DNA from: Isosphaeraceae bacterium
Lineage (GTDB): Bacteria > Planctomycetota > Planctomycetia > Isosphaerales > Isosphaeraceae
Assembly (NCBI GenBank): GCA_026004735.1
Contig: BPJS01000001.1
Span: forward strand, 1,364,001 to 1,428,000
Length of the DNA stretch: 64,000 nt
Reading direction: 5' to 3'
Position numbers and translations under genes: made by a program. Within the stretch, counting starts at the first letter, position 1, and each line of letters starts with the position of its first letter. This document shows positions 35,656 to 43,528 of this stretch, in pieces. The notes beneath the pieces are model-generated. The model had not been told where the DNA came from and searched no databases. It saw nothing but the letters and a program-made list of their open reading frames with translations.

Positions 35656-37452
35656 ATGGCCGGCGAGTTGGGCAGTCGAGGCAAGCCGAGCAAGGTCGAG
35701 CTTCTCAAGGAAGCCAGCGATTATCTCCGGGGCCAACTACCGGAGGAGCTCGCAGAGCCTGGAGCCTCGATCAGCGAAGACGCCGCCTCTATTCTCAAAT
35801 TTCACGGTTCGTACCAGCAAGATGACCGGGATGAACGGCTCAAGCGTAAGCGTGAAGGGCTGGACAAAGCCTACTCGTTCATGGTCCGGATCCGGATTCC
35901 GGGTGGGCGGATCACGGCGGCCCAATACCTGGTTTGCGACGATCTGGCTCGGCGGTTTGGCAACGGATCGCTGCGGATCACCACCCGCCAGGAGTTTCAG
36001 CTTCACGGCGTGCTCAAGCAGGATCTGAAACCGACGATTCGGACGATCAACGAGGCTCTGCTCTCCACCTTGGCCGCCTGCGGCGACGTCGAACGTAACG
36101 TGCTGGCCTGTCCGGCCCCGATCAAAGATGCGCTCCACGATCAACTGCAAACCGATGCTCACCGCTTCGCAGCCCACTGCGCTCCCCGAAGCTCCAGCTA
36201 CTGGGAGCTTTGGCTCGATGGCGAGCGAGTCGAGATTCCCGATTTGCCCCCACCTGGACCCTCGCTGGTGCCGACACCGGGCGACGACCCCGTTGAGCCG
36301 ATCTACGGCAAAGCGTACCTGCCCCGTAAATTCAAAACAGCCTTTTCCTTTCCCGACGACAACTGCACCGACGTCTATGCCAATGATCTCGGCTATTTGG
36401 CCGTGGTCGAGGCCGGGCGGATCGTCGGCTACAACGTGATCGCTGGCGGAGGCCTGGGAACCACCCCCAGTGCCGCCAAAACGTTTCCGGCGCTGGCCGT
36501 CCCGGTCGGTTACGTCGAGCGGGACCGGATTCTGCACGTTGGCGAGGCGATTCTGAAAATCTTCCGGGACTTCGGCAATCGGTCCGACCGCAAGCGGGCC
36601 CGGCTCAAGTACGTCATTTACGACTGGGGAGCCGACGCCTTCCGGGCCAAGGTCGGCGAATACCTCGGGGCGATGCTCGAGCCGTCGCGGCCCATGCCCG
36701 AGCTGGAAGTCCACGACCACCTCGGCTGGCACGACCAGGGTGATGGTCGACTCTGGCTCGGCCTGCCGGTCGACTGCGGCCGGATCCGCGATGAGTCCCG
36801 GCTCCGGTTGCTCAGCGGGCTCCGCGCCTTCTTCGAGCGGTACGGCACACCCGCGCGACTGACCTGCCAGCAATCCATCTTGCTGATTGACCTGGACCCG
36901 GCGTGGCGCGGCGACATCGAACGCTGGCTCGAGGAGTACGGCATTGCAACGGTCGAGCAAATCTCGACGGTTCGGCGGTGGTCGATGGCCTGCCCCGCGC
37001 TGCCGACTTGCGGCTTGGCCGTCACCGAGGCGGAACGCGCCTTCCCCGGATTGATGGCGCAGCTTGAAGCCGAGCTGTCGGCGCTGGGGCTGGCCGATGA
37101 GCGGTTGACGGTACGGATGACCGGTTGCCCGAACGGCTGCGCCCGCCCGTACAACTGCGATATCGGATTGGTTGGCCGATCCGCCGCGAAGACCGAGGAC
37201 GGCGGCAATCAACCGGGAACCTACACGATCTACCTCGGCGGACGCGCACACGGCGACCGCCTGACGCGGCTCTATCAGGATTACGTTCCGTTCGACCAGA
37301 TCGGCGAGACCCTTCGCCCGCTGCTTGCCCGCTTCCGCGACGAACGCCTGGATCGCGAGTCCTTCGGAGACTTTTGCGACCGGCTCGGTCTGGGCTCCGA
37401 ACGCGGTGTGACGGCGGAAGCCGCCAGCCAGACGCTGCCCCCCAACTCCTGA
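35656..37452 (+). CDS. Siroheme-dependent sulfite reductase (nitrite/sulfite reductase family)
   Basis: The ATG at 35656 (GGGAG upstream) gives 598 residues; ATGs at 35578 and 35623 lie in the promoter area. The two ferredoxin-like halves begin with FHGSYQQDDRDERLKRKR near 45 and HDHLGWHDQGDGRLWLGL near 355. Siroheme and 4Fe-4S binding residues are in CPALPTC near 445 and CPNGC near 490, and TTRQEFQLHG lies near 115. The enzyme reduces sulfite to sulfide (or nitrite to ammonium). The TGCPNGCARPY tail of the cluster motif and the overall size favour an assimilatory sulfite reductase. No other cys gene is adjacent, so the electron donor is not identified. Confidence 0.88.
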   Translation: MAGELGSRGKPSKVELLKEASDYLRGQLPEELAEPGASISEDAASILKFHGSYQQDDRDERLKRKREGLDKAYSFMVRIRIPGGRITAAQYLVCDDLARRFGNGSLRITTRQEFQLHGVLKQDLKPTIRTINEALLSTLAACGDVERNVLACPAPIKDALHDQLQTDAHRFAAHCAPRSSSYWELWLDGERVEIPDLPPPGPSLVPTPGDDPVEPIYGKAYLPRKFKTAFSFPDDNCTDVYANDLGYLAVVEAGRIVGYNVIAGGGLGTTPSAAKTFPALAVPVGYVERDRILHVGEAILKIFRDFGNRSDRKRARLKYVIYDWGADAFRAKVGEYLGAMLEPSRPMPELEVHDHLGWHDQGDGRLWLGLPVDCGRIRDESRLRLLSGLRAFFERYGTPARLTCQQSILLIDLDPAWRGDIERWLEEYGIATVEQISTVRRWSMACPALPTCGLAVTEAERAFPGLMAQLEAELSALGLADERLTVRMTGCPNGCARPYNCDIGLVGRSAAKTEDGGNQPGTYTIYLGGRAHGDRLTRLYQDYVPFDQIGETLRPLLARFRDERLDRESFGDFCDRLGLGSERGVTAEAASQTLPPNS

Positions 37453-37601
37453 CGCCCTAAACGGACCGGACCCCTTGACGTGATGTTCGCGGCGGCGCGG
37501 GGTGTTAAAGTGCCTCGAGAGCGACAGTGACCAAGGCGGTCCGAGTCGATGCCGCGGCGTACGCCACGACCGAGCCGCCGCCCGAATACGAGGAGCCGGT
37601 C

Positions 37602-38108
37602 ATGCCGATCCTCTTTACCTGCAAGTGTGGGAAGCCGTTAAAGGCCCGGGACGAATTGGCAGGCAAAAAAATCAAATGCCCGCACTGCGGCATCCTGCTG
37701 ACCGCGCCGGCGCCCGCGCCGGTGCCAGCGGCCAAGGCCGCCGAGCCGCCGCCTGGAGCCGGGACCTTGCTGGAAGGGGCAATCTCGATCGAGGAGTTGC
37801 CCTGGAGCGAGGAAGCCGCCCGAGTCGCCGTTTCCTCGCCCACTCCGACCGACTCGCCCGCCTCAGGACCCGCCACGGCCCCCATCGACGAATCCGAAAA
37901 ACGATACAAGGTTGTGACAACCAAAGATATGGGGTTTGTGGCGAAGTTCGACGCAGGACGGCTCGAGGAGGCCTTGAATCAGCATTGGAAACGCGGGTGG
38001 GCGGTTCGCTCGGTTGTACGGATCACGGTCCCGGCGCATGGCGGCATGCACGATGAACTGGTCTTCATCCTGGAGCGGTTTCAAAGCGGTCCCCACGACG
38101 CAGGATGA
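37602..38108 (+). CDS. Zinc-ribbon protein with a C-terminal DUF4177-like domain
   Basis: The ATG at 37602 has GAGGAG upstream and starts directly at the zinc ribbon; the frame continues upstream to 37527 without support. The 168-residue product begins MPILFTCKCGKPLKARDELA and has a second CPHCG, a four-cysteine ribbon typical of planctomycete proteins of unknown function. A Pro/Ala-rich linker follows, then a small alpha/beta part (RYKVVTTKDMGFVAKF, LEEALNQHWKRGWAVRSVV) that resembles DUF4177. It is probably cytoplasmic and monocistronic. I cannot assign a role. Confidence 0.75.
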   Translation: MPILFTCKCGKPLKARDELAGKKIKCPHCGILLTAPAPAPVPAAKAAEPPPGAGTLLEGAISIEELPWSEEAARVAVSSPTPTDSPASGPATAPIDESEKRYKVVTTKDMGFVAKFDAGRLEEALNQHWKRGWAVRSVVRITVPAHGGMHDELVFILERFQSGPHDAG

Positions 38109-38315
38109 CGCGAAAAGACTCTCAGCCCGGAGTCGGTTCGACGGCGTTTCGGTCGTGGGAGCAACCCCGCTGCGTCGACTCCTGCCGGTTGGTCTTCCGA
38201 GTTCTGTCGCAGCCCAACGACCGCATGCGAACCGGGGCAATCGGGGCGGTTTCGGTCAGCTCGGCTTCGCGCCGGGGCACCGAGCGGCTAGATTTGTGCC
38301 CCAAGTCCAGACCCG

Positions 38316-38330
38316 CGGGGCGGAGCCCCG
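38316..38330 (+). promoter_or_regulatory. Short GC hairpin upstream of the ParA-like gene
   Basis: CGGGGC-GGA-GCCCCG forms a perfect 6-bp stem with a three-base loop, ending 33 bp before the ParA ATG. No T-tract follows, so a terminator is unlikely. It may affect translation of the gene or be chance in a GC-rich gap. Confidence 0.25.
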
Positions 38331-38363
38331 AACTCGGCACGCTCCAGACGCACGGAGGCCAGC

Positions 38364-39221
38364 ATGCGCAGGATCGCCATCCTGAATCAGAAGGGTGGGG
38401 TGGGCAAGACGACCACGACGGTCAACCTCGCTGCCGCGCTGGCCAAGGATGGGCATCGAACCCTGGTCCTGGACCTCGACCCCCAAGCCCACGCAACGTT
38501 ACATCTCGGCCTGTTGCCTGGCCGATCCGGCCCCTCGCTCTACGAGGTTCTGACCCAGGGCCTGCCGCTACCTAAATGCCGGCACCAGGTCGGGCCTAAC
38601 TTGGAGATCTGCGGCAGCCATATCGACCTGGCCGCGGCGGAGGTCGAATTGATCGGAACCGTCGGCAGGGAAATGATCCTGCGGGATCAACTCGACGCCG
38701 ACCCCGACCGCTACGACTACGTGCTGATGGATTGCCCTCCCTCGCTGGGGATCCTGACTCTCAACGCCCTCTGCGCGGCCCGCGAGGTCCTGATTCCGCT
38801 CCAGGCGCACTTTCTGGCGCTCCATGGGCTTTCCAAGCTGCTCGAGACGATCCAGGTCGTTTCCAAGCGGGTCAACCGGGACCTTAAGGTCGCCGGCGTA
38901 GTGCTCTGCCTCTACGAATCCGGGACGAAGCTGGGCAACGAGGTGGTCGAGGATCTGCAAGCCTACTTCTCCGCCAAACGCAATCCTCAGGCACCGTGGG
39001 CCCAGGCCCGCTTATTCCAGACTCGGATTCGCAGGAACATCAGGCTGGCCGAGTGCCCGAGCTTCGGCCAGTCGATCTTTCAGTATGCGCCGACGAGCCG
39101 GGGTGCCGAAGACTATGCCTCGCTGGCCGCCGAGATTCAGGGCCGGGCACCCGCCGCCCTCTGGCAGGATGACCCTGAGTCGTCGGACGGAGGCTCGGAG
39201 CCAGCCTTGCTCGCCGGATAG
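38364..39221 (+). CDS. ParA/Soj-type P-loop ATPase
   Basis: A 285-residue protein with CGGAGG before the ATG. It has the deviant Walker A motif KGGVGKTTTTVNLA at about 10-23 (both signature lysines), the A' motif LVLDLDPQAHAT near 40 and Walker B YVLMDCPPSLG near 120. The C-terminal half has TRIRRNIRLAECPSFGQSIF, the Soj-family signature that contacts nucleotide and partner. ParA ATPases position chromosomes, plasmids or protein complexes on the nucleoid. No ParB, parS-like repeat or other partner is adjacent, so this is an orphan. It may position something other than DNA. Confidence 0.88.
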   Translation: MRRIAILNQKGGVGKTTTTVNLAAALAKDGHRTLVLDLDPQAHATLHLGLLPGRSGPSLYEVLTQGLPLPKCRHQVGPNLEICGSHIDLAAAEVELIGTVGREMILRDQLDADPDRYDYVLMDCPPSLGILTLNALCAAREVLIPLQAHFLALHGLSKLLETIQVVSKRVNRDLKVAGVVLCLYESGTKLGNEVVEDLQAYFSAKRNPQAPWAQARLFQTRIRRNIRLAECPSFGQSIFQYAPTSRGAEDYASLAAEIQGRAPAALWQDDPESSDGGSEPALLAG

Positions 39222-39302
39222 GGTATGCTTGTAACCACCAGCGTCCGACTCGCGAGTGTCCCTGTCGGGTACAGTCAGTTCGTGCCGACGGAATGAATCG
39301 GT

Positions 39303-40250
39303 GTGGCGAAGCGGAACGGTCCGCGTTGTTGGATCGGGATCGACGAGGCCGGCTATGGTCCCAACCTGGGGCCGCTGGTGATGACAGCCGTGGTGGCTGC
39401 TGGCGAGGGCGCCGACCGACCCGATCTCTGGAACGAGCTAGCCGGCCTGGTTGACCGCGCGGGCGGCCAGTCCGATCGGCTCTGGGTGGACGACTCGAAG
39501 CGGGTCTACGCCGGTCGCAAGGGTCGGGATCGGCTACGGGATGGGACCTTGGCCGTGCTGGCCTCGGCCGGCCTCGGCATCCCTGCCGATGTCCGGAACT
39601 TGATCGCGGTTCTGGACCCGACCGACTCCACCTACGGGGAATTGTCGGGCTGGCTCGAGCCGCCGCTGGTTCCCGAGAGCCTCCCGAGCACGCCGCTTAC
39701 GACCCTTCGTTGCGACCGCTGGGCCGTCGTCGCCGCGCATGCGCGGGTCGTGGGTCCTGCACGGTTCAATCAACTGGTCGCCGAGGAGGGGACCAAAGCG
39801 GGAGCCCACGGCCGCATCTTCCAGGAGGTTGTGAAAGCGGCGTGGGACGGCCGGGGCGAATCGACGTGCAACCTCCAGGCGGACAAGCACGGCGGCCGAC
39901 ACCGCTACCTTGCTCTCCTGCACCGGGCCTGGCCCGATGCCTGGATCGAGCGGGGCCTGGAAGGTGCCGTGACGAGCCAGTATCGGCTGACGCGATCGGG
40001 GCGGCACCTTGAGATCGAGTTCCGGGTCCGGGCCGATCGCGACGATGGTCTCGTGGCGCTCGCCTCGATGGTTAGCAAGTATGTGCGGGAGCGATGGATG
40101 GAGCAGTTCCACGGCTTCTGGTCGAGACGCGTTGCCGGCTTGCGGCCGACGGCGGGCTATCCCACGGATGCCCGACGCTACCGCTCCCAGATCGAGACCA
40201 CGGCCCTAAGCCTGGGGATGGCGCACACGCGTTGGTGGCGGGAACGGTGA
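39303..40250 (+). CDS. Diverged RNase HII-like protein
   Basis: A 315-residue protein starting with GTG at 39303. The N-terminus reads WIGIDEAGYGPNLGPLVM, close to the DEAGRGPLAGPVV metal site of RNase HII. DDSKRVYAGRKGRDRL matches the DSK motif. The C-terminal half has VALASMVSKYVRERWM and LRPTAGYPTDARRY, matching the family's ASI(L)AKV-x-RD and YPT-GY-T motifs. It is about 100 residues longer than usual RNase HII because of an insertion near 110-200. The fold is therefore probably retained with a changed or expanded substrate range. Whether a canonical rnhB exists elsewhere cannot be told from this window. Confidence 0.78.
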   Translation: MAKRNGPRCWIGIDEAGYGPNLGPLVMTAVVAAGEGADRPDLWNELAGLVDRAGGQSDRLWVDDSKRVYAGRKGRDRLRDGTLAVLASAGLGIPADVRNLIAVLDPTDSTYGELSGWLEPPLVPESLPSTPLTTLRCDRWAVVAAHARVVGPARFNQLVAEEGTKAGAHGRIFQEVVKAAWDGRGESTCNLQADKHGGRHRYLALLHRAWPDAWIERGLEGAVTSQYRLTRSGRHLEIEFRVRADRDDGLVALASMVSKYVRERWMEQFHGFWSRRVAGLRPTAGYPTDARRYRSQIETTALSLGMAHTRWWRER

Positions 40251-40314
40251 GGCAGCACGGGGCGGTGGCCCGGCCGAGATGGCAGCGAGCGGCCCAAGGC
40301 GCGGCGTCGTTGGC

Positions 40315-40545
40315 TCAACGCTCGCGATAGATGATCCGACCCTTGGTCGGGTCGTAAGGGGTGAGCTCGACCTTGACGCGGTCGCCGGGAACAATGCGAA
40401 TAAAATTCTTTCGCATCTTACCGGCAATATGGGCCAGGACCCGATGCCCGCGCAGCGGGCCTTCCTCAAACGCGACCATGAATTGCGTATTGGGTAGGGC
40501 CTCGACGATGCGGCCCTCGACGACAATCGGCTCTTCTTTGGGCAC
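40315..40545 (-). CDS. infA: Translation initiation factor IF-1
   Basis: A 76-residue S1/OB-fold protein: [20 protein letters not shown], then [20 protein letters not shown] and [20 protein letters not shown], the standard IF-1 sequence. The start is GTG at 40545 with GGGAG upstream, because the upstream frame has no ATG close by. IF-1 binds the A site of the 30S subunit and assists initiation. It has a few extra N-terminal residues compared with the usual 72. It is divergent from the TPR gene and convergent with the RNase HII-like gene. Confidence 0.93.
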   Translation of the reverse strand: MPKEEPIVVEGRIVEALPNTQFMVAFEEGPLRGHRVLAHIAGKMRKNFIRIVPGDRVKVELTPYDPTKGRIIYRER

Positions 40546-40983
40546 GGGTATCTCCCGATGGGACCGGCGCCGGCCCACAGGGGGGAATCCGGTGGGGGTA
40601 TGGAAATCGACCCGGCGATCAACCGGATCGAGCGGCTCCAGAATCTGGTTGATCCACACGCGGCAAGCCGGCGATCTGGCCGCGATGGCAACGCGAATAC
40701 GGCCACAATCCTAGCGGGGGGACGCGACCGCATCGGAGGGAGTATGCGCGATCTTTAAATTACCACGTCGGTCCAGGGCAAGCCAGAGCAAAACGACCGG
40801 TCGTTCGCCTGCGGTTCTGGCGACCTCAGCGGTAATCTGGATCGACAGCCGCGGGATCCTGTTACAATGCGTAGGACGTTCGGGGAAAACCGCGCCTGGG
40901 GCGGCCTGGCGGCGTAACCTCGTAGTGGGGAAGCGAGGACCGCGGGCCGCGACGGTCCGAGCGGACCAGACCGGGGTACGTCG
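40546..40983. other. Divergent intergenic region between infA and a TPR gene
   Basis: 438 bp with no supported gene. The central part near 40750-40770 is AT-rich (CTTTAAATTACC) and is a likely control region. Candidate boxes for the TPR gene are listed separately at 40842-40868. A 52-codon plus-strand frame near 40600-40758 has no family likeness and no ribosome site. Confidence 0.35.
40842..40868 (+). promoter_or_regulatory. Candidate promoter of the TPR gene
   Basis: TCGACA at 40842-40847 and TACAAT at 40863-40868 (15-bp spacing) precede the TPR gene by about 115 bp. The -10 box is close to consensus but the spacing is short. Confidence 0.3.
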
Positions 40984-42405
40984 ATGGTCGAGTCACAGCG
41001 TTCGTCTGCGCGTCCCGGAGACCCGCGGGCCGAGCTGCTCTTCGAACGCGGCAAACAAGCCGCCCTGAGCAGCAACCTCGACTATGCGGTCCAGATGGTC
41101 CGGGAAGCACTTAAGCTCGATCCGTTCAACCTGCTATATCGCCAGACACTTCGGGGAATCGTGCGGCGCAAGTTCGATAATGATCCCCACCGAGTCGGCA
41201 AGCTGGCCGGTGCCCGCGTGCAGCCGATACGGTTGCGGGCTCGAGCCGAACGCACCCGGGGCCACTGGGACCGGGTGCTCGAGATTAGCGAGGACGCCCT
41301 CCAAATCAATCCCTGGGATGTGGGCGCAAGCCGCGACGCGGCCGAAGCCGCCGACCACCTGGGACATCCCGAGCTGGCCGTCTGGCTCGTCGAGTCAGTC
41401 TTCGCTCAGGGGGAGTCGGACGTCGATTTTCTCCGGTTCGCCGCCCAGATCCTCGAGCGCGGCAAACAGTTCCAAAAGGCCATTGCCTGCTGGGAACGCG
41501 TCCGCAAGCTCAACCCTCATGACGAACTAGCCAAGCGGCAAATCAACGCACTCTCGGCCAGCGCTACCATCCTCAAAGCCGGCCTCGAGGAGGCAGCCCA
41601 GCGCTCGGAATCCCCTTCGCAAAAAACGGATATCCCCCCCATCTCGGCTGAAGCCCTGGCGGATCTCAAGGCGGTCACAGAGCCTCCGGAGGTGCGGCTG
41701 CAACGCGAAATCCGCGAGGACCCGAAACTGGCCGGGCCTTACCTGGAATTGTCCGAGCTGTACATTCAGAGCAAGCGGTTCGACGAGGCTGAAAAAGTCC
41801 TGGCCGCCGCACGCAAGGCATTGCCCGACGACGAGGTCGTCCGATCGGCCTATGCCGAGCTCCAAATGAACCGCCTCAGGCGGGCCATCTCGCACTGGGA
41901 AAAGCAACTGGCTCTGGACCCAGATAACCCGGAAATCAGCGAAAAACTGGCCCGGTTACGCGAAAAGCTCGACGCCTACGAACTCCACGAGTGCCGGCAT
42001 CGGGTCAAGGTCGAGCCAGCCAACGCGCGCTACCGACTGGAGCTGGGCCGATGCCTGGCACGCCAAGGCCGCCACGACGACGCCATCGCCGAGTTTCAAC
42101 AGGCCCGCTCCCTCGGCTCCGCCGACGAGAAACGCCTCTCGTTCGAGCTGGCCGGACTGTCGTTTGAGGCGAAGGGGCTTCCCAAGCTGGCTGAACGCAG
42201 CTACCAAGACGCCCTCAAACTGGCTGATCCCGACGACCTTGCCACTCAGCTCAACCTCCATTACAGGCTCGGACGCGTGGCCGAGTCCCTCGGAAACCTC
42301 GCGGTCGCCGAGGAGCATTACAACGAAGTGGCTGCCAACGACTATACCTACCAGGACGTGGCCGAGCGCCTCAGGGCCTTGAACGAACGCCGGGCTGTCC
42401 AGTAA
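40984..42405 (+). CDS. Tetratricopeptide-repeat protein
   Basis: A 473-residue protein with about ten TPR-type helical hairpins: FERGKQAALSSNLDYAVQMV near 20, then AVWLVESVFAQGESDVDFLR, FQKAIACWERVRKLNPHDEL near 165, GPYLELSELYIQSKRFDEAE near 250, ISHWEKQLALDPDNPEISEK, and YRLELGRCLARQGRHDDAIA near 345. The last repeats end near 470. There is no signal peptide, so it is likely a cytoplasmic scaffold. It precedes rpsT by 91 bp. No specific function can be inferred. Confidence 0.85.
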   Translation: MVESQRSSARPGDPRAELLFERGKQAALSSNLDYAVQMVREALKLDPFNLLYRQTLRGIVRRKFDNDPHRVGKLAGARVQPIRLRARAERTRGHWDRVLEISEDALQINPWDVGASRDAAEAADHLGHPELAVWLVESVFAQGESDVDFLRFAAQILERGKQFQKAIACWERVRKLNPHDELAKRQINALSASATILKAGLEEAAQRSESPSQKTDIPPISAEALADLKAVTEPPEVRLQREIREDPKLAGPYLELSELYIQSKRFDEAEKVLAAARKALPDDEVVRSAYAELQMNRLRRAISHWEKQLALDPDNPEISEKLARLREKLDAYELHECRHRVKVEPANARYRLELGRCLARQGRHDDAIAEFQQARSLGSADEKRLSFELAGLSFEAKGLPKLAERSYQDALKLADPDDLATQLNLHYRLGRVAESLGNLAVAEEHYNEVAANDYTYQDVAERLRALNERRAVQ

Positions 42406-42496
42406 ATTATGCGATTCCCAGAGCTTGATCGCCGCGGATCGATCCGCGATCGTGCGTTGAATCAACTTTGCCAAATCCATTGGGCACGGACGACTT

Positions 42497-42790
42497 ATGC
42501 CTCATACTCCCTCGGCCAAGAAGCGGTTGAAGCAGAGCCAGAAACGGCGCTTGCGCAATCGGATCGCCAAGAAGATCATCAAGACCTATAGCAAGCGAGC
42601 CTTGGCGGCCGCTCATGCCGGCAAGTTTGATCAGGCCGAGGCTGACTTCCGATTCGCCGTGGCCAAAATCGACAAGGCAGGTGTGCGTCGTATCCTCCAT
42701 CCAAATACCGCCGATCGCCGCAAAAGCCGGCTAACCCGGGAATATGAGGCGGCGGTGGCTCGGGCCAAGGCGGCTGGGGCTGGTGGTTGA
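42497..42790 (+). CDS. rpsT: 30S ribosomal protein S20
   Basis: A 97-residue basic protein with the S20 pattern: MPHTPSAKKRLKQSQKRRLR at the N-terminus, NRIAKKIIKTYSKRALAAAH, then AKIDKAGVRRILHPNTADRR and SRLTREYEAAVA. S20 binds 16S rRNA early in 30S assembly. It lies between a TPR gene and an EndoIII-like gene on the same strand. Length (usual 85-90) and composition are normal. Confidence 0.95.
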   Translation: MPHTPSAKKRLKQSQKRRLRNRIAKKIIKTYSKRALAAAHAGKFDQAEADFRFAVAKIDKAGVRRILHPNTADRRKSRLTREYEAAVARAKAAGAGG

Positions 42791-42840
42791 GCCAGGCCGT
42801 GCGGTTCTTCGGCCGGTAAGCGGCTCAAGGCGAATCCGGC

Positions 42841-43494
42841 ATGTCTGCATGCGATTCGGATGATCGGTCGCTGAGTGCCGAGATCGCTTCCTGGGCCGCA
42901 GACGACGTCGCGCCGCGCTCGCTGCTCGAGATATTCCTGTTCGAGGAACTGGCGGCTCCTAAAGCTCAGTCGATTTGGGCGGAACTGGAGCTGGCCGGAC
43001 GAACCGAGCCGCAAGACCTGGTCGCGCTCTCGCCTGACGAGTTGGCTGTGCTGACGGGCGTGGCCCCCTCGGCCGGACGTGGATGGGCGCGTCGGCTGAT
43101 CGCGCTGGCTCGCTGGTGGGCCGAAGCCGGTGACACGGCGTCGCGCTCAACAGAATCGCTGCGGGAAGAACTCCGTGGTTTGCGGTTCGGAGGGCCTCAG
43201 CTCATCGACGCCATGCTGCTCGATGGGCTGGACCGCGCCGTCTATCCGGTCGATCGGGGGACGTATCGGGTGCTGGTACGCCACGGCTGGATCGAACGGG
43301 AAGCTGGTTACGACGAGGCCCGGAGTTGGGTCGAGCAGCTCGGTTGTGGCAACCCGGAGCGGTTGCGAAAACTGCGCGGCGGATTCAAGACGATCGCTCG
43401 ACGCTGGTGTCGCGTGAATTCGGCGTGTTGCCGGGAGTGTCCGATCCGTGGCTGGCTTCCCCAGTCGGGACCGCTGCTGGACGAGGACGGCTAG
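42841..43494 (+). CDS. Endonuclease III-like (HhH-GPD) protein lacking key residues
   Basis: A 217-residue helical protein. The core resembles the DNA glycosylase HhH-GPD fold: LREELRGLRFGGPQLIDAML in place of the helix-hairpin-helix, and VYPVDRGTYRVLVRHGW at the position of VDTHV-x-R-V with its Asp. The C-terminal cysteines give C-x6-C-x2-C in WCRVNSACCRECP; the fourth Cys expected about five residues later is missing. The active-site Lys of the bifunctional enzymes (LPGVGRKTA) is also absent. It may be a monofunctional or inactive relative. It follows rpsT and converges on the LysM gene. Confidence 0.7.
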   Translation: MSACDSDDRSLSAEIASWAADDVAPRSLLEIFLFEELAAPKAQSIWAELELAGRTEPQDLVALSPDELAVLTGVAPSAGRGWARRLIALARWWAEAGDTASRSTESLREELRGLRFGGPQLIDAMLLDGLDRAVYPVDRGTYRVLVRHGWIEREAGYDEARSWVEQLGCGNPERLRKLRGGFKTIARRWCRVNSACCRECPIRGWLPQSGPLLDEDG

Positions 43495-43528
43495 CTCGGC
43501 GCTCCACGCAGGACCGCGTGCGCCGAAT

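Noticed and set aside
40600-40758. Possible 52-aa plus-strand peptide near infA
   Set aside because: No ribosome site, no family likeness, and it lies across the infA promoter region.
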